Shown piece by piece: positions 17,004 to 25,351 of a stretch of 38,065 nucleotides of DNA. Location of the stretch: IMG/VR virus record IMGVR_UViG_3300048584_000156, positions 1 through 38,065 of that record. One strand, given 5' to 3'. Within the stretch, counting starts at the first letter, position 1; each line of letters opens with the position of its first letter. The notes beneath the pieces are model-generated. The model was not told where the DNA came from and did no database searches. It was given only the letters and a program-made list of their open reading frames with translations. Origin of the DNA: a virus. Made by a program: the position numbers and the translations under genes.

Positions 17004-18002
17004 TTATGCGATGACGATCTTGCGGATGCCGGCTGTGAACGGCGTGAAGAACAGCGACTCATGCCAGACGGTGATGTCGGTATAAACCGCCGCTTCCTGG
17101 ATGGCCACGGCCCACTCGCCGCCACCTTCCACCGGACTCCAGGCCCGGCGGATGTTGGACGGATCATCCATCAACGGACTGTCGTTGCTGATGTAGCTGT
17201 AGGCCACGGAACCGAGCACGTCGGACTTGTTGCCACTCTTGACGGTTTGCTTCATGCCGTCATCCACCACCACGCTCTTGACTCCCAAGTAGCGGGCCAG
17301 CTCTTCCATGGTGTAAGCACCGTGGTTTTGCATGGCGTGGTTGACGCGGGTCGCCGCCTCATACGAGTCGATGCGCAACTGCTGCCCGGCGGTGCCGATG
17401 ATGCAGTGCGTCGGCATCTGGCCATTGGCCAGGCGCGAGAGCTGGACCATGGCGCGGAGGAAGCCGTCGGGGTTGGTGGTGGCGTCGAAGGTCTTGCTGC
17501 CGCCGCTGGTGGCTGCCGTGTCGAGCGCGGCGATGCCCCGGATGCGGTCCACCCGCAAGAGGCGGTTGCGCAGCGCGTCGGCATAGCGGTTTTCCCAACC
17601 GGCCACGATGGCTCCGTTGATCTTCGGCAAGGTCTTGTGATCCACCCGCATGGTCAGTCCCTTTTGCAAGGTGCTGGCGGTGACGGTGGTGCCCTTGTAT
17701 TGCACGCGCTTGAAGGCGGCCCCGATGGCGCGGATGTCGCTGTCGTCGGCTTCCGCGAGGAATGCTTCATCATCCGCCTTGGCGTATTGGAAGAAGTCAT
17801 TCACCTGGATGCCGGGGAACAGCGCGTCCAGCGCCATTTGCTCGTCTCCGGATGGCAGACCGGCCAGATAGCCAGCCACGTCCTGGGCGAGCGAACCCGC
17901 GTAGTTTTGCGCGGCGTTCGCCACGGTGATTTGTCCCATCACCGGAGTGAGGGAGGCGGAGGTCACGCCGGTCAATGCGGCGAGGATTGCTAGATCTTTC
18001 AT
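17004..18002 (-). CDS. Major capsid protein
   Basis: 332 aa, located between the decoration protein and gp36-like adaptor genes, after portal and protease: the standard place for the capsid subunit. Contains an extended beta-like arm region (KGTTVTASTLQKGLTMRVDHKTLPK), a helix with AIVAGWENRYADALRNRLL, and a GSKTFDATTNPDGFLRAMVQL segment consistent with HK97-like folds. The first 24 residues (MKDLAILAALTGVTSASLTP) resemble a signal sequence or delta-peptide that could be removed by the phage protease. A strong hairpin follows the gene. No close family identity can be stated from sequence alone. Confidence 0.75.
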   Translation of the reverse strand: MKDLAILAALTGVTSASLTPVMGQITVANAAQNYAGSLAQDVAGYLAGLPSGDEQMALDALFPGIQVNDFFQYAKADDEAFLAEADDSDIRAIGAAFKRVQYKGTTVTASTLQKGLTMRVDHKTLPKINGAIVAGWENRYADALRNRLLRVDRIRGIAALDTAATSGGSKTFDATTNPDGFLRAMVQLSRLANGQMPTHCIIGTAGQQLRIDSYEAATRVNHAMQNHGAYTMEELARYLGVKSVVVDDGMKQTVKSGNKSDVLGSVAYSYISNDSPLMDDPSNIRRAWSPVEGGGEWAVAIQEAAVYTDITVWHESLFFTPFTAGIRKIVIA

Positions 18003-18015
18003 ATAGGTATTCTTA

Positions 18016-18047
18016 TTTCAGCGTTTCAGATTTTCAGCGTTTCAGCG
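18016..18047 (-). repeat. Octamer repeat between decoration and capsid genes
   Basis: Four consecutive 8-bp units, on the sense (-) strand CTGAAACG or CTGAAAAT, in the gap between the decoration protein stop and the capsid start. TGA occurs in each unit; with period 8 they cover all three frames. It is clearly related to the CTGAAAA heptamers of the early operon. Confidence 0.8.
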
Positions 18048-18055
18048 TTTACCGG

Positions 18056-18532
18056 TTATGGGTTCACCATGGGGCTGAGTGGCAGCACTTCGAACTCGGA
18101 GCCGTCACCGGCAGCGGCGGTCAAAGATTCTCCCACCAGGTAGGCCCCGGAGACCACGGCGTCCGTCACCTTGCCACCGGCGGTCGCAAACACCCGCACT
18201 CCGGCGGCGATTGCCTTGCTGGCGATGAGGATCTTCGGCCCGCTCAGGATCGGGATCACTCCGACTGGCTGGTTGATGAGCGTGTCGTCATAAACCGAGC
18301 CGATCGGGCGCGTGGTGGCGGTGCAGAGCTTCACTTGGGTGCCAGGGGCGGTGCCGTGAGTCACCAGCAAGTGGGCGGACAATGCCACCTCGGCGGAGCG
18401 GGAAAACGCACCGTCATGGAAGCCTTGGACATTGAGCGCATCCACTCCGGAAGGAGCGAGGGCGCGGGCGGTGGCCGCGAACGGCGCGATGATGAGCGCG
18501 GTAAGGAGCGCGAACCCGTGTTTCAGTTTCAT
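18056..18532 (-). CDS. Capsid decoration protein (DUF2190-like) with a signal-peptide-like N-terminus
   Basis: 158 aa, directly before the capsid gene. Residues about 1-26 are MKLKHG followed by a hydrophobic ALLTALIIAPFAATARALA stretch: a textbook Sec signal peptide, not expected on a virion protein. The rest (IGSVYDDTLINQPVGVIPILSGPKILIASKAIAAGVRVFATAGGKV) matches the small beta-rich DUF2190/decoration proteins that bind the outside of heads, including the G-V-P-x-A-G-x-R-V style loop. Head stabilisation is the likely role; the purpose of the leader is unknown. Confidence 0.7.
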   Translation of the reverse strand: MKLKHGFALLTALIIAPFAATARALAPSGVDALNVQGFHDGAFSRSAEVALSAHLLVTHGTAPGTQVKLCTATTRPIGSVYDDTLINQPVGVIPILSGPKILIASKAIAAGVRVFATAGGKVTDAVVSGAYLVGESLTAAAGDGSEFEVLPLSPMVNP

Positions 18533-18561
18533 AGTATTGGTAGGAGATTGGTGTGGTGGTT

Positions 18562-19731
18562 TCAGCGTTTGAAGAGCTCCGGCTTGGCAGCACGGGTCAT
18601 GGCGTAGGCCTTGTCGTAGTCCTTGCGGATTTCCAGGTTGAGCCCGTTTGCCGTGGCGATTTCCCGCACGGCGGTGTTCATCGCGTCGATGCTCTCACCC
18701 AGCGGGGTGTCGTTCTTGCGCTCGCCCAGTCCGCCCATGCGGTTGGTGGTGTTCATCACCGGCATGAGTGCGGCGAGCTTGGGAGCCTCCGTGAGGAAGG
18801 ACGTGTTGAGGGCGGTGATCCAGCGTGGCTTGTCCGCCTCGGTGATGCGGCCGCTGGTCACTGCCGCATCGATCACCGTGGTGATGGCCGCGCCACGCAC
18901 GGAGGCGAGCTCGGTTTCCAAGGCGGTCGCACGGGCGTTCGCGGCGATCATTTCAGGTGGCTCCGTGGATTCCTCCTTGGACTCGGTAGTCGTCAGCTTG
19001 ACGATGGCGGCGGAGATTTCCTCCGGGGTAGGGGTGGCGTCTGGGGCGAACCCGAGAGCGGCCATGGCTTCTGGCGTTAGTTTCATGTCTGTGTTGTCTT
19101 TGTTAGGTTCGCCGGTATCGGCTGAGAGTGTGGGGGTTTCACCGAGGCCCAGCGCATTCAGGGCGATGGTGTTGGCGTCGATGTTGGGAGTGTTGGTGAG
19201 AGCGTCGCTCCACAGCAGCACCGGACGGTAGGTGTTAGGCGTGCCGGGGACGGGGACCAGCCGCCACAGCGGCGAGTGACCGGTATATTGAGGAGCCTCG
19301 CCGCCGAGCATGGCCACACCGGCGGCATTGAGCACGGCAGTCACATAGATGCCGTCTTCCTCGCACTCGATGACTTTGATCCTGCCGACGGCGCTTGCCT
19401 TGTGGCCGGGATTGTCCTTGAGCCAGGCGGCATTGTCCGCATGGCCCTCATAGATCGGAATGCCCCGGAAGAAGGTGGCCAGCTGGCCGGATAGGCTGGC
19501 GAAGTTGGCCGCCATGGTTTCCCCGGCTTCCTTGTCCACCAGCTGAAGCACCGCCTTGCCGGTCACGTCCCGCCCGGGGAACGTGCCATAGGGGCTCAGG
19601 CGGTAACGCTTTTCACGCTCGCCCTCCGCCAGAGTGATTTCCTGCCAGACGCCGGAAATGGAGTTGAGCGCCTCCGTCGCCACTTCGGTGGCGCTGTTGA
19701 GGACGGTGATGAGTTTCAGGAGTGGTTTCAT
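18562..19731 (-). CDS. Mu I-like head maturation protease with scaffold region
   Basis: 389 aa. Residues 1-190 resemble Mu gpI-type proteases: a KRYRLSPYGTFPGRDVTGKAVLQLVD start, IPIYEGHADN (probable catalytic His region), then GHSPLWRLVP and SDALTNTPNI, a typical serine-region pattern. From about 214 a scaffold-like acidic helical region begins (MKLTPEAMAALGFAPDATPTPEEI), with an in-frame ATG at 19086 that could give a separate scaffold protein as Mu Z does. Residues 255-330 are helical. It directly precedes the decoration and capsid genes and follows the portal gene. Family assignment is good; exact catalytic residues are not proven here. Confidence 0.7.
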   Translation of the reverse strand: MKPLLKLITVLNSATEVATEALNSISGVWQEITLAEGEREKRYRLSPYGTFPGRDVTGKAVLQLVDKEAGETMAANFASLSGQLATFFRGIPIYEGHADNAAWLKDNPGHKASAVGRIKVIECEEDGIYVTAVLNAAGVAMLGGEAPQYTGHSPLWRLVPVPGTPNTYRPVLLWSDALTNTPNIDANTIALNALGLGETPTLSADTGEPNKDNTDMKLTPEAMAALGFAPDATPTPEEISAAIVKLTTTESKEESTEPPEMIAANARATALETELASVRGAAITTVIDAAVTSGRITEADKPRWITALNTSFLTEAPKLAALMPVMNTTNRMGGLGERKNDTPLGESIDAMNTAVREIATANGLNLEIRKDYDKAYAMTRAAKPELFKR

Positions 19732-21266
19732 GCTTGTTTGAGTGTTTGGGCCATCTTGGCTTTCATCGCTTCGTCGAGTGCGGCGGCAAGTTCTTCCCCC
19801 GCTGCGGGATCAATTTCAGAGAGATCCTTGAGAGTTTCTTCCGCGAGTTTCAGGAAGGCTGCATCGGTCGTGCCGGGGTCTTGCGCCGCCTTTGCAAGCC
19901 GCGTGAAAACATCCTCGGTCTCCGGCGTGGTGACTCCCGCCACCCACTCCCGGAAGGTTGCGGCAGAATTGAGCGCGCTGGTCTCGAGCTCTGGTTTCAG
20001 CGTTTCAGTTTTCAGCATTTCAGCGTTTTCCCCTAAGGCCGCTTCATCCGCGTCCGCCTCGACGATTCCGAACTTGCCCAGGAACCAGCTCGGCGAGATC
20101 CGCACGCCGAAGCTCTTGGCCTTCTCGATCACGGTGACGTCCTGCAGGAGATTGTCCCGCGTCTTGGTGCGTAGCTTGAGCTCGCAGAGGATCGGGGCTT
20201 TTTTCCCGAAGTGCCAGGCGATGACGCGGGCGGTTAGATTCCGGTTGATCGTCTCGCTTACCCAGGCGGCGTTGTCGCTGTCGAGCTCGTCGGAGTCTTC
20301 CTGTTGGGGGTTGCTGCCGGTGCCGTTCTCACGGCTCATGGTGGATAGATCTCCGCCGCGCCACAGCATCACTTGCGCCCGGTCCATCCGGTCGATGAGT
20401 TTCACATACGGCACCTCGCCCTGGCCGGTGAGGTTGAGCACGTCGATGACGTCCCCGGTGTTCACCACCGCGCCGAACTCCGCGCCGATGCCTGCCACGG
20501 CCGCAGCCATGTCATTCCACCCGGCGCTGCCTTTCTGCGCTGCCGTCTTCCCCAGGAAGGCGGGCATCCCGTGGCGGTCGCAATACGTCAGCCAGTCCTG
20601 CAGCGGCAGTTGCTTGAACATCCGCGCCAGCACCCCGGCGAGCATCACGCCCCGGCCCCTGGAAAGCATCCACGCCTCTCGCCCGCCCAGCGTTTCCAGA
20701 TCCACTCCGCGCTGGGCGGCGTAGCTGGGTAAAAATTTCATCCGCCCGCAAGTCACCTCGAAGAACCACGTAGGCACCTTGACCAGTTCCGCATTGAGCT
20801 CGCCGCGGGACGGCTGCCATACGATATGATGCGCGGCGTAGCCTTTTCCATAGGCGTCCATGATCTGTTGCACGAGCAGGCGCATCCCGCCCGCTTCTTC
20901 TAACTCCACCGCGTCCGAGGTCCGCAAAGTCTGATAGAATTTCTGCAACACCCCCTGTTGATCCTCCGCTTGATTCTTGAGCTCCGGCGCGATCTCGTCC
21001 TTGGGTAGTATATCGTAGCCGTGGCGGCTAACAGCAGCCTTCGCTTTCGGTGCCACCGTGGCGATGATGTCATCGTGCTTCTCCAGCCACTCCATCACCC
21101 ACGCCAGCGCGGCGATTTCACCCCGTGAATACGCTTCGAGTTGACGCACCAGCACATCCGGTGTCCAGTTGCGCAGCGGGTTGAAGCGGGTTTGCTTCTC
21201 CATTCGCACCCGCTCGGCGGAAACCGGGCGGCCGTAGGGGTCTAAAATGCGGTTTTCGGCGCTCAT
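19728..21266 (-). CDS. Portal protein (Mu gp29-like, DUF935)
   Basis: 512 aa from ATG 21266, chosen because GGAGGAACGCC lies directly upstream; longer frames have no support. MSAENRILDPYGRP..., RNWTPDVLVRQLEAYSRGEIAALAWVMEWLEKHDDII, and later QLPLQDWLTYCDRHGMPAFLGK are classic gp29/DUF935 features. Forms the dodecameric ring through which DNA enters the head. Its stop overlaps the protease ATG (ATGA). The C-terminal region about 415-425 is encoded by a degenerate TTTCAGCG repeat (19995-20025), so repeats have entered the coding sequence. Confidence 0.85.
   Translation of the reverse strand: MSAENRILDPYGRPVSAERVRMEKQTRFNPLRNWTPDVLVRQLEAYSRGEIAALAWVMEWLEKHDDIIATVAPKAKAAVSRHGYDILPKDEIAPELKNQAEDQQGVLQKFYQTLRTSDAVELEEAGGMRLLVQQIMDAYGKGYAAHHIVWQPSRGELNAELVKVPTWFFEVTCGRMKFLPSYAAQRGVDLETLGGREAWMLSRGRGVMLAGVLARMFKQLPLQDWLTYCDRHGMPAFLGKTAAQKGSAGWNDMAAAVAGIGAEFGAVVNTGDVIDVLNLTGQGEVPYVKLIDRMDRAQVMLWRGGDLSTMSRENGTGSNPQQEDSDELDSDNAAWVSETINRNLTARVIAWHFGKKAPILCELKLRTKTRDNLLQDVTVIEKAKSFGVRISPSWFLGKFGIVEADADEAALGENAEMLKTETLKPELETSALNSAATFREWVAGVTTPETEDVFTRLAKAAQDPGTTDAAFLKLAEETLKDLSEIDPAAGEELAAALDEAMKAKMAQTLKQA
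19995..20025 (-). repeat. Octamer/heptamer repeat inside the portal gene
   Basis: On the + strand TTTCAGCG TTTCAGTT TTCAGCAT TTCAGCG, i.e. the CTGAAA motif on the sense strand, phased by 8, 8 and 7. Here the frame avoids stops and the repeat encodes a linker of the form AEMLKTETLKPE near the portal C-terminus. Confidence 0.75.
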
Positions 21267-21312
21267 GGCGTTCCTCCGTTCCCGTTTGCCGCGCCACTTG
21301 CCCAGAACCCCG

Positions 21313-21338
21313 TTGCAAAACGCCGTGAGGCGTTGCAA
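21313..21338 (-). promoter_or_regulatory. Stem-loop in the portal 5' leader
   Basis: Within the 148-bp gap between portal start and terminase stop, AACGCC/GGCGTT forms a 6-bp stem with a 4-base loop, extended past a 2-base bulge by TTGC/GCAA. The same gap contains a run of nine C residues (21372-21380 region) and a CCTAG...CTAGG inverted repeat near 21381. It may be a processing or attenuation signal separating the packaging and head genes. Function is inferred only. Confidence 0.4.
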
Positions 21339-21414
21339 AGATCGCGGGTGCGTAATTGTGCCATATTCACCCACCCCCCCCTAGAATCGCCTCCTAGGCC
21401 CTGTTTTTGACTTG

Positions 21415-22983
21415 TCATAAAAACGCTCCTTTCCGCCGGAATTCCGGCCGCAGGGTTTCGAGGGCCTGGTAGCCGCCCATCGCCACCGGGTTCTTCCCCG
21501 CGTGCAGCATCAACGCCAGCCCCCAGAACCGGTCGGCGTGGGAGTCCCCTTCCTCATCCTGGCTCGCCACGAAGCGGTCGTGATCTCCCACCGTCTCCTT
21601 GCGGATCATCCGCAGGTCCGTTAGAAACTTGTCGTCCTCCGGGATGCGCAGCACCCGGTCCTCGAACGCCGTGCGCAACGGCCCCGCAAGCATCGCCTTG
21701 GAACCCACCGTGAAATTGATACCTTCCACCCGCCACGCGCCGAACTTCTCTCCGGCCCGCTCCGCGAACTGCATCCCGATCCCTGTCTGGTCCACGCAAC
21801 TCCGCGCCATCAACGGCATGATCGGATAGAGTATATCTTCCTGCTTGCTGAACGCTACCCGGTCGAACTCCACCACCGCCCGCACATAGATCAGCCCGTC
21901 CTTGCGCTCGCCGAAGACGTCCACACTCAAGTCCTTCTTCCGGGCCACGTCCTTGCCATGATAGAGCGAGCCACCCGCCAGCGCCTGAGCTGCCAGGTAA
22001 TCCCGCAGGCCCGAGGGCTGCACGCCACGCGGAAGCAAGTAGCGGATTTGCCCCTTCGCCCCACGGAAGTCCACCGTCGCCTCGGTATGCGCCACCAGAT
22101 CATCCGCCGGTAAGTAGAAGGAACCCTGCAAGAGATCATACGGCAGATACAGATCCGCCTCATCCTCCGGCTGGCACTCCAGCTCCTGCATCGCCCGCTC
22201 CCGCGTCGAGAATCCATTGATCTCGTGATTCCAGTATTCCGCCTCATCCATCTCCATCCGGGGATCGTCCTCAGGCAGCTTGGTTTGCAGCTTCCACAGG
22301 AAGCCGTCTTCCAGCGCCCGCGTCAGTGTCACGCGGTGGATCGAGATGCCACGGTGCTTGCGCTTGTCATCACTGCGCTCGTCGGTGATGAGCTTGTTGA
22401 AAAAGTTGTTAGCTCCCCGGTGGGTGGAAATGATCGACTCCCGCCCGCCCCAGGCGATGGTCTGCTTGGCCACGTCATAGAGCTTGCGCGGATCATTCCG
22501 CAGCGCGAACTCATCCAGGCCCACATTGCCGCCCTTGCCCGCGAATACATCCGGGTTGCTGGAAATCGAGTTGATCCGCGTATCATTTGCAAACCGCATC
22601 ACCGACGCCGTCGCGCTCTGCTTGCCATCCTCACCGAAAAGGATCCGCTCATTGAACGCCGCGCTCGCCGCGATCTTGAGCACCGTGCCGAATTTAACGC
22701 AGTAACGGATGAACTCTTGCGCCGTCAGGTCATCACGCGATGAGAACCAAGTATCGATCCGGCATCCTTTAAGGCTGTGCTGCCTCACCTCGTCATACGC
22801 CGTCGCATACGAGATGCCCACCCGCCGCGACTTCTCCATCAGCCGGATCAGCGAGCGATCCTGCACCCATTCCCGCTGATACCTCAGCAAGAACGTGTCT
22901 TGAGCGGGAATCAGCTTCGCCTTGCCACGGAAACTCTTCGCATGGGCAGGCCGCTTCGGTAAGATGGATGGTAAGATAATCAT
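21415..22983 (-). CDS. Terminase large subunit (Mu gp28-like)
   Basis: 522 aa from the ATG at 22983, which overlaps the small-subunit stop by one base; the frame stays open further upstream only as a shadow of that gene. Walker A-like motif MEKSRRVGIS at about 49-58, Walker B-like VGLDEFAL at about 154-161, and SNNP-type coupling motif region nearby. The C-terminal nuclease part has VDVFGERKDGLIYVRAVVEFD and the SCVDQTGIG motif typical of the RNase H-like domain. Packages DNA into the head by headful cleavage of integrated copies in Mu-like phages. Assignment is strong. Confidence 0.85.
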   Translation of the reverse strand: MIILPSILPKRPAHAKSFRGKAKLIPAQDTFLLRYQREWVQDRSLIRLMEKSRRVGISYATAYDEVRQHSLKGCRIDTWFSSRDDLTAQEFIRYCVKFGTVLKIAASAAFNERILFGEDGKQSATASVMRFANDTRINSISSNPDVFAGKGGNVGLDEFALRNDPRKLYDVAKQTIAWGGRESIISTHRGANNFFNKLITDERSDDKRKHRGISIHRVTLTRALEDGFLWKLQTKLPEDDPRMEMDEAEYWNHEINGFSTRERAMQELECQPEDEADLYLPYDLLQGSFYLPADDLVAHTEATVDFRGAKGQIRYLLPRGVQPSGLRDYLAAQALAGGSLYHGKDVARKKDLSVDVFGERKDGLIYVRAVVEFDRVAFSKQEDILYPIMPLMARSCVDQTGIGMQFAERAGEKFGAWRVEGINFTVGSKAMLAGPLRTAFEDRVLRIPEDDKFLTDLRMIRKETVGDHDRFVASQDEEGDSHADRFWGLALMLHAGKNPVAMGGYQALETLRPEFRRKGAFL

Positions 22984-23573
22984 CACATCATCTTGAGCTT
23001 CCGCTCGATGTCTTCCATTTGCTCTGCGGTCACTCCGCCCGTCCCTGCTTCGTTCGCCTTTTCCTTCACCGCATCGTAGAACGCCGCCTTCTTCTCCAGC
23101 ATCGCGATCTTCCGCGCATCGTGCTCCAGACTCTTGTCCGTCTGCTTCAGCCGCTTGTCGTTCTGGTCGAGCTTTGTCCGCCCCTGCCCGATCTTCATCA
23201 TCGCGGAGAACAATTTCGCATCCTTCATCTGGATGCCGCGCGTCGCCATCATCACCACTCCGGCCCGCTCGATTGCCTCCGGTGTCATGGAGGCATCCTT
23301 GCGCATCTCCTCTTTGATCTGATAGACCACGTTGCGCGAGTTCTGGAAGTCCCGACGCACCGCAAGCCACTTGTAGAAATCCGAGACAGTAGAAGGCCAC
23401 TTGATAGAAATGCCGTGCTCGTCTTGCAAATACACCATCACCTCCACCAGCTTGAGCTTCTGCCCGTCCTTCTCCGGATGCCGCAGCCGCCACATCACAT
23501 CCGCGAACTCCTGGTCCGCCTCCGCCTTGTTTTGCAGGATCGCATCCGGCCTCGCTGTTTTGGGGATGTCCAT
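22983..23573 (-). CDS. Probable small terminase (Mu gp27-like, DUF3486)
   Basis: 196 aa, immediately before the large subunit and overlapping it by one base. The N-terminal half resembles gp27/DUF3486: WPSTVSDFYKWLAVRRDF follows a short HTH-like region (KLVEVMVYLQDEHGISIKWPS), and residues 105-180 are a long coiled coil (KIGQGRTKLDQNDKRLKQTDK). Recognises phage DNA and starts packaging. Starts directly after the preceding stop (TGAATG). Confidence 0.7.
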   Translation of the reverse strand: MDIPKTARPDAILQNKAEADQEFADVMWRLRHPEKDGQKLKLVEVMVYLQDEHGISIKWPSTVSDFYKWLAVRRDFQNSRNVVYQIKEEMRKDASMTPEAIERAGVVMMATRGIQMKDAKLFSAMMKIGQGRTKLDQNDKRLKQTDKSLEHDARKIAMLEKKAAFYDAVKEKANEAGTGGVTAEQMEDIERKLKMM

Positions 23574-23837
23574 TCACTTGATTCTATCGTGGTTAATGCC
23601 CGCCTTGGTGATGACCCAGCCTTTCAGCTCCAGTTCGTCGATCTCCTCGCTGCGCACGAAGGCCTCGCCGTGGTTCCACTCCAGCGCGTCGCGCAGTTGA
23701 GTGAGATCCACCCCGCCGCCCACCAGCTCATTGACGGCCTCGAGCATCGGCGCTACCGCCAATGGCTCCCCATCCTGCATCCGCAGGACTTCCCGGATCT
23801 TCTGTCTGACTCGCCCGTTGGAAATTCGCTGTTTCAT
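23574..23837 (-). CDS. Small winged-helix-like protein (gp26 position)
   Basis: 87 aa. Starts MKQRISNGRVRQKIREVLRMQDG and contains VDLTQLRDALEWN and IDELELKGWVITKAGIN, a winged-helix-like pattern. It precedes the small terminase gene with no gap, and its ATG overlaps the stop of the upstream gene. In Mu the same position holds gp26, a small gene of unknown role. Possible DNA-binding accessory of packaging. Confidence 0.6.
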   Translation of the reverse strand: MKQRISNGRVRQKIREVLRMQDGEPLAVAPMLEAVNELVGGGVDLTQLRDALEWNHGEAFVRSEEIDELELKGWVITKAGINHDRIK

Positions 23838-24409
23838 GAATGGCTAGGGTGGGTGGGTTGGACTTTGATGGTTGTCGGCGCGATTGCTTCGGCCAGCTTC
23901 CCGATCTGGCCCGCCACGTCGGAGTTGACCTTCATCATCGCCACCTCCTCGCGCTGGTCGTTCACTATCTCCCAGATCTTCTGCCGTCCCGCATGAGCCG
24001 CGCTCGCCACCTTGCCGATCTCCTCGGACATCGACTTGTATTGCCTCTCCATCTTCTGCGTCAGCGAGGTGTTTTGCACCGACACGGCGCTCATCGTCTC
24101 CCGGAACAGCCCCTTCATCTCCGCCGTGCTGCCGTTGAGCATCCCTTTCATCTCCGCGATGTTCCCGGCCATGTTGGCTTCCAGCCGCTCGAACTCACGC
24201 CGCGTCACGAACTCTTCCTTCATCCGCATCTCAAACGGTTGCGGCAGCGTCACGGCGATCTCCTTCCGGCCCTCTTCCTTGATCTTGTCCCGCTTCACGA
24301 GCGTCAGCACAAAGCTCCCGATCCCCGCCAGGAATGTTCCCAGTGCTCCAAGAGAGACCATGTCTCCCGCACCCAACCCGCCGCCCACTTCTGCCAGTAA
24401 ATTCATCAT
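23834..24409 (-). CDS. Membrane-anchored coiled-coil protein (DUF2730/gp25-like)
   Basis: 191 aa from ATG 24409, in the ATGATGA overlap with the upstream stop; longer frames run through repeat DNA and are rejected. One transmembrane helix at about 18-40 (GDMVSLGALGTFLAGIGSFVLTLV), then coiled coil (ERLEANMAGNIAEMKGMLNGS onwards). Mu-like phages carry such a protein in the lysis-packaging interval. Role unknown; could aid lysis as an inner-membrane spanin-like component. Confidence 0.55.
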   Translation of the reverse strand: MMNLLAEVGGGLGAGDMVSLGALGTFLAGIGSFVLTLVKRDKIKEEGRKEIAVTLPQPFEMRMKEEFVTRREFERLEANMAGNIAEMKGMLNGSTAEMKGLFRETMSAVSVQNTSLTQKMERQYKSMSEEIGKVASAAHAGRQKIWEIVNDQREEVAMMKVNSDVAGQIGKLAEAIAPTTIKVQPTHPSHS

Positions 24410-24615
24410 AAAGTTTCTTCTCCGATCTCTGATCCCTGATCCCTGATCTCCGCTTTCTCTTCCCTCAGTCGTTCCACCGCCTCTGCCAGGCACACGCCTA
24501 ACAAGCTGCCCGTGATTCCATTCTCATCCGCACCCATCGCCAGGCACCCGATCAACTCACTCAGCTCCGCGCCCGTCATAGACCGGACCGCTTCCTGGAA
24601 CCGGGTGAGGCTCAT
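24406..24615 (-). CDS. Small phage protein, unassigned
   Basis: 69 aa, coupled by ATGA to both neighbours. Residues 1-50 look helical (LTRFQEAVRSMTGAELSELIGCLAMGADENGITG). The C-terminal part (EEKAEIRDQGSEIGEETL) is encoded by four GATCYCY-type heptamers. Family not recognised. Confidence 0.55.
   Translation of the reverse strand: MSLTRFQEAVRSMTGAELSELIGCLAMGADENGITGSLLGVCLAEAVERLREEKAEIRDQGSEIGEETL
24424..24451 (-). repeat. GATCYCY heptamer run inside coding sequence
   Basis: On the + strand GATCTCT, GATCCCT, GATCCCT, GATCTCC: four contiguous 7-bp units, overlapping the 3' end of the 69-aa gene. The same motif family appears at 30553-30594 on the other module. Confidence 0.8.
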
Positions 24616-25232
24616 AGCACGCTCCCCCTCGCCTTATAGACGTTCCGCTTCTGCATCATCGAGAGACCCGTCGCCACCTCATAGTGAGGAGCATCCTTGA
24701 ACGACTTCCACGAGCCGCCCCATTCCAGACCGCAAGCCGCCGCGTGCTCGGAGCACGCCTTATGCACCTTCGCCGCCCGGGCCGGATCCGCATCATCCAG
24801 ATACACCTTCCCGGAAAACACCCCGAAGTCCGCCGCGATCCCAAAGTTGTGGTTCGACTGCCCGCCTTTCGCGTTCGTCACCCGCGTCCCCTTGATCGTC
24901 CGCCCCTGGGCAAACAACGCGTCCTGTTCTTCCCAGGTGCGGTGTCCCTCGATCATGACATAGTCACATCCCAGAGTCGCCGCCGTCGCCTTAGCCCGCC
25001 GCGTGAAGCTCATGAACCTCCCCCGCGCCTTCTCATCCAGCGTGGAGATATGTCCCATCGTCCGCGCATCCAGGTCCTTCCCCAGCGCCTCAGACTCTTC
25101 CAGCGCCCCGTAAGACTCCCCACGCGAGGCCAGTTCCATCAGCACCCGTGCCGCCGTCACCGGCCCGAACACGCCGTCCACCTGAGCGCCCACCGCCCGC
25201 TGGATCGTTTTGATAGATTCTATCAGGTTCAT
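24612..25232 (-). CDS. Endolysin, M15 L-Ala-D-Glu/D-Ala peptidase with N-terminal PG-binding-like domain
   Basis: 206 aa. Residues 1-33 (IKTIQRAVGAQVDGVFGPVTAARVL) match a peptidoglycan-binding-type repeat. Residues 90-190 are an M15 zinc peptidase: EGHRTWEEQDALFAQGRT, SNHNFGIAADF (zinc ligands His128 and Asp135) and APHYE (His183), all intact. Cleaves peptide cross-bridges or stem peptide at lysis. No signal peptide, so it needs the holin-like gene downstream of it in the window (upstream in transcription). ATGA overlap with the next gene. Confidence 0.85.
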   Translation of the reverse strand: MNLIESIKTIQRAVGAQVDGVFGPVTAARVLMELASRGESYGALEESEALGKDLDARTMGHISTLDEKARGRFMSFTRRAKATAATLGCDYVMIEGHRTWEEQDALFAQGRTIKGTRVTNAKGGQSNHNFGIAADFGVFSGKVYLDDADPARAAKVHKACSEHAAACGLEWGGSWKSFKDAPHYEVATGLSMMQKRNVYKARGSVL

Positions 25233-25324
25233 CTCACTCTAGTTTTGAAAGGTTCAGGCGCGCGTCTTGCAGAGTAGCTTCCAAGGCTCATGCATCTCCT
25301 AGCTCCGCCCTAAAAATCGTTCTC

Positions 25325-25351
25325 TGATCCGTGTAATCCGTGAAATCCGTG
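25325..25351. repeat. 9-bp tandem repeat
   Basis: Three contiguous units TGATCCGTG, TAATCCGTG, AAATCCGTG in the 137-bp gap between endolysin and holin-like genes. Nothing else is seen in this gap besides an A-rich tract. Period 9 differs from the 7-bp runs of the early region. Confidence 0.8.

Noticed and set aside
16902-17993. Long + frame opposite the capsid gene
   Set aside because: Antisense shadow, His/Gly/Val-rich, covers a well-placed capsid gene and crosses its hairpin.
22983-23577. N-terminal extension of the large terminase to 720 aa
   Set aside because: The extra part is Gly/Ala/Arg-rich and overlaps the small terminase gene in another frame; the ATGA junction at 22983 gives the normal size.
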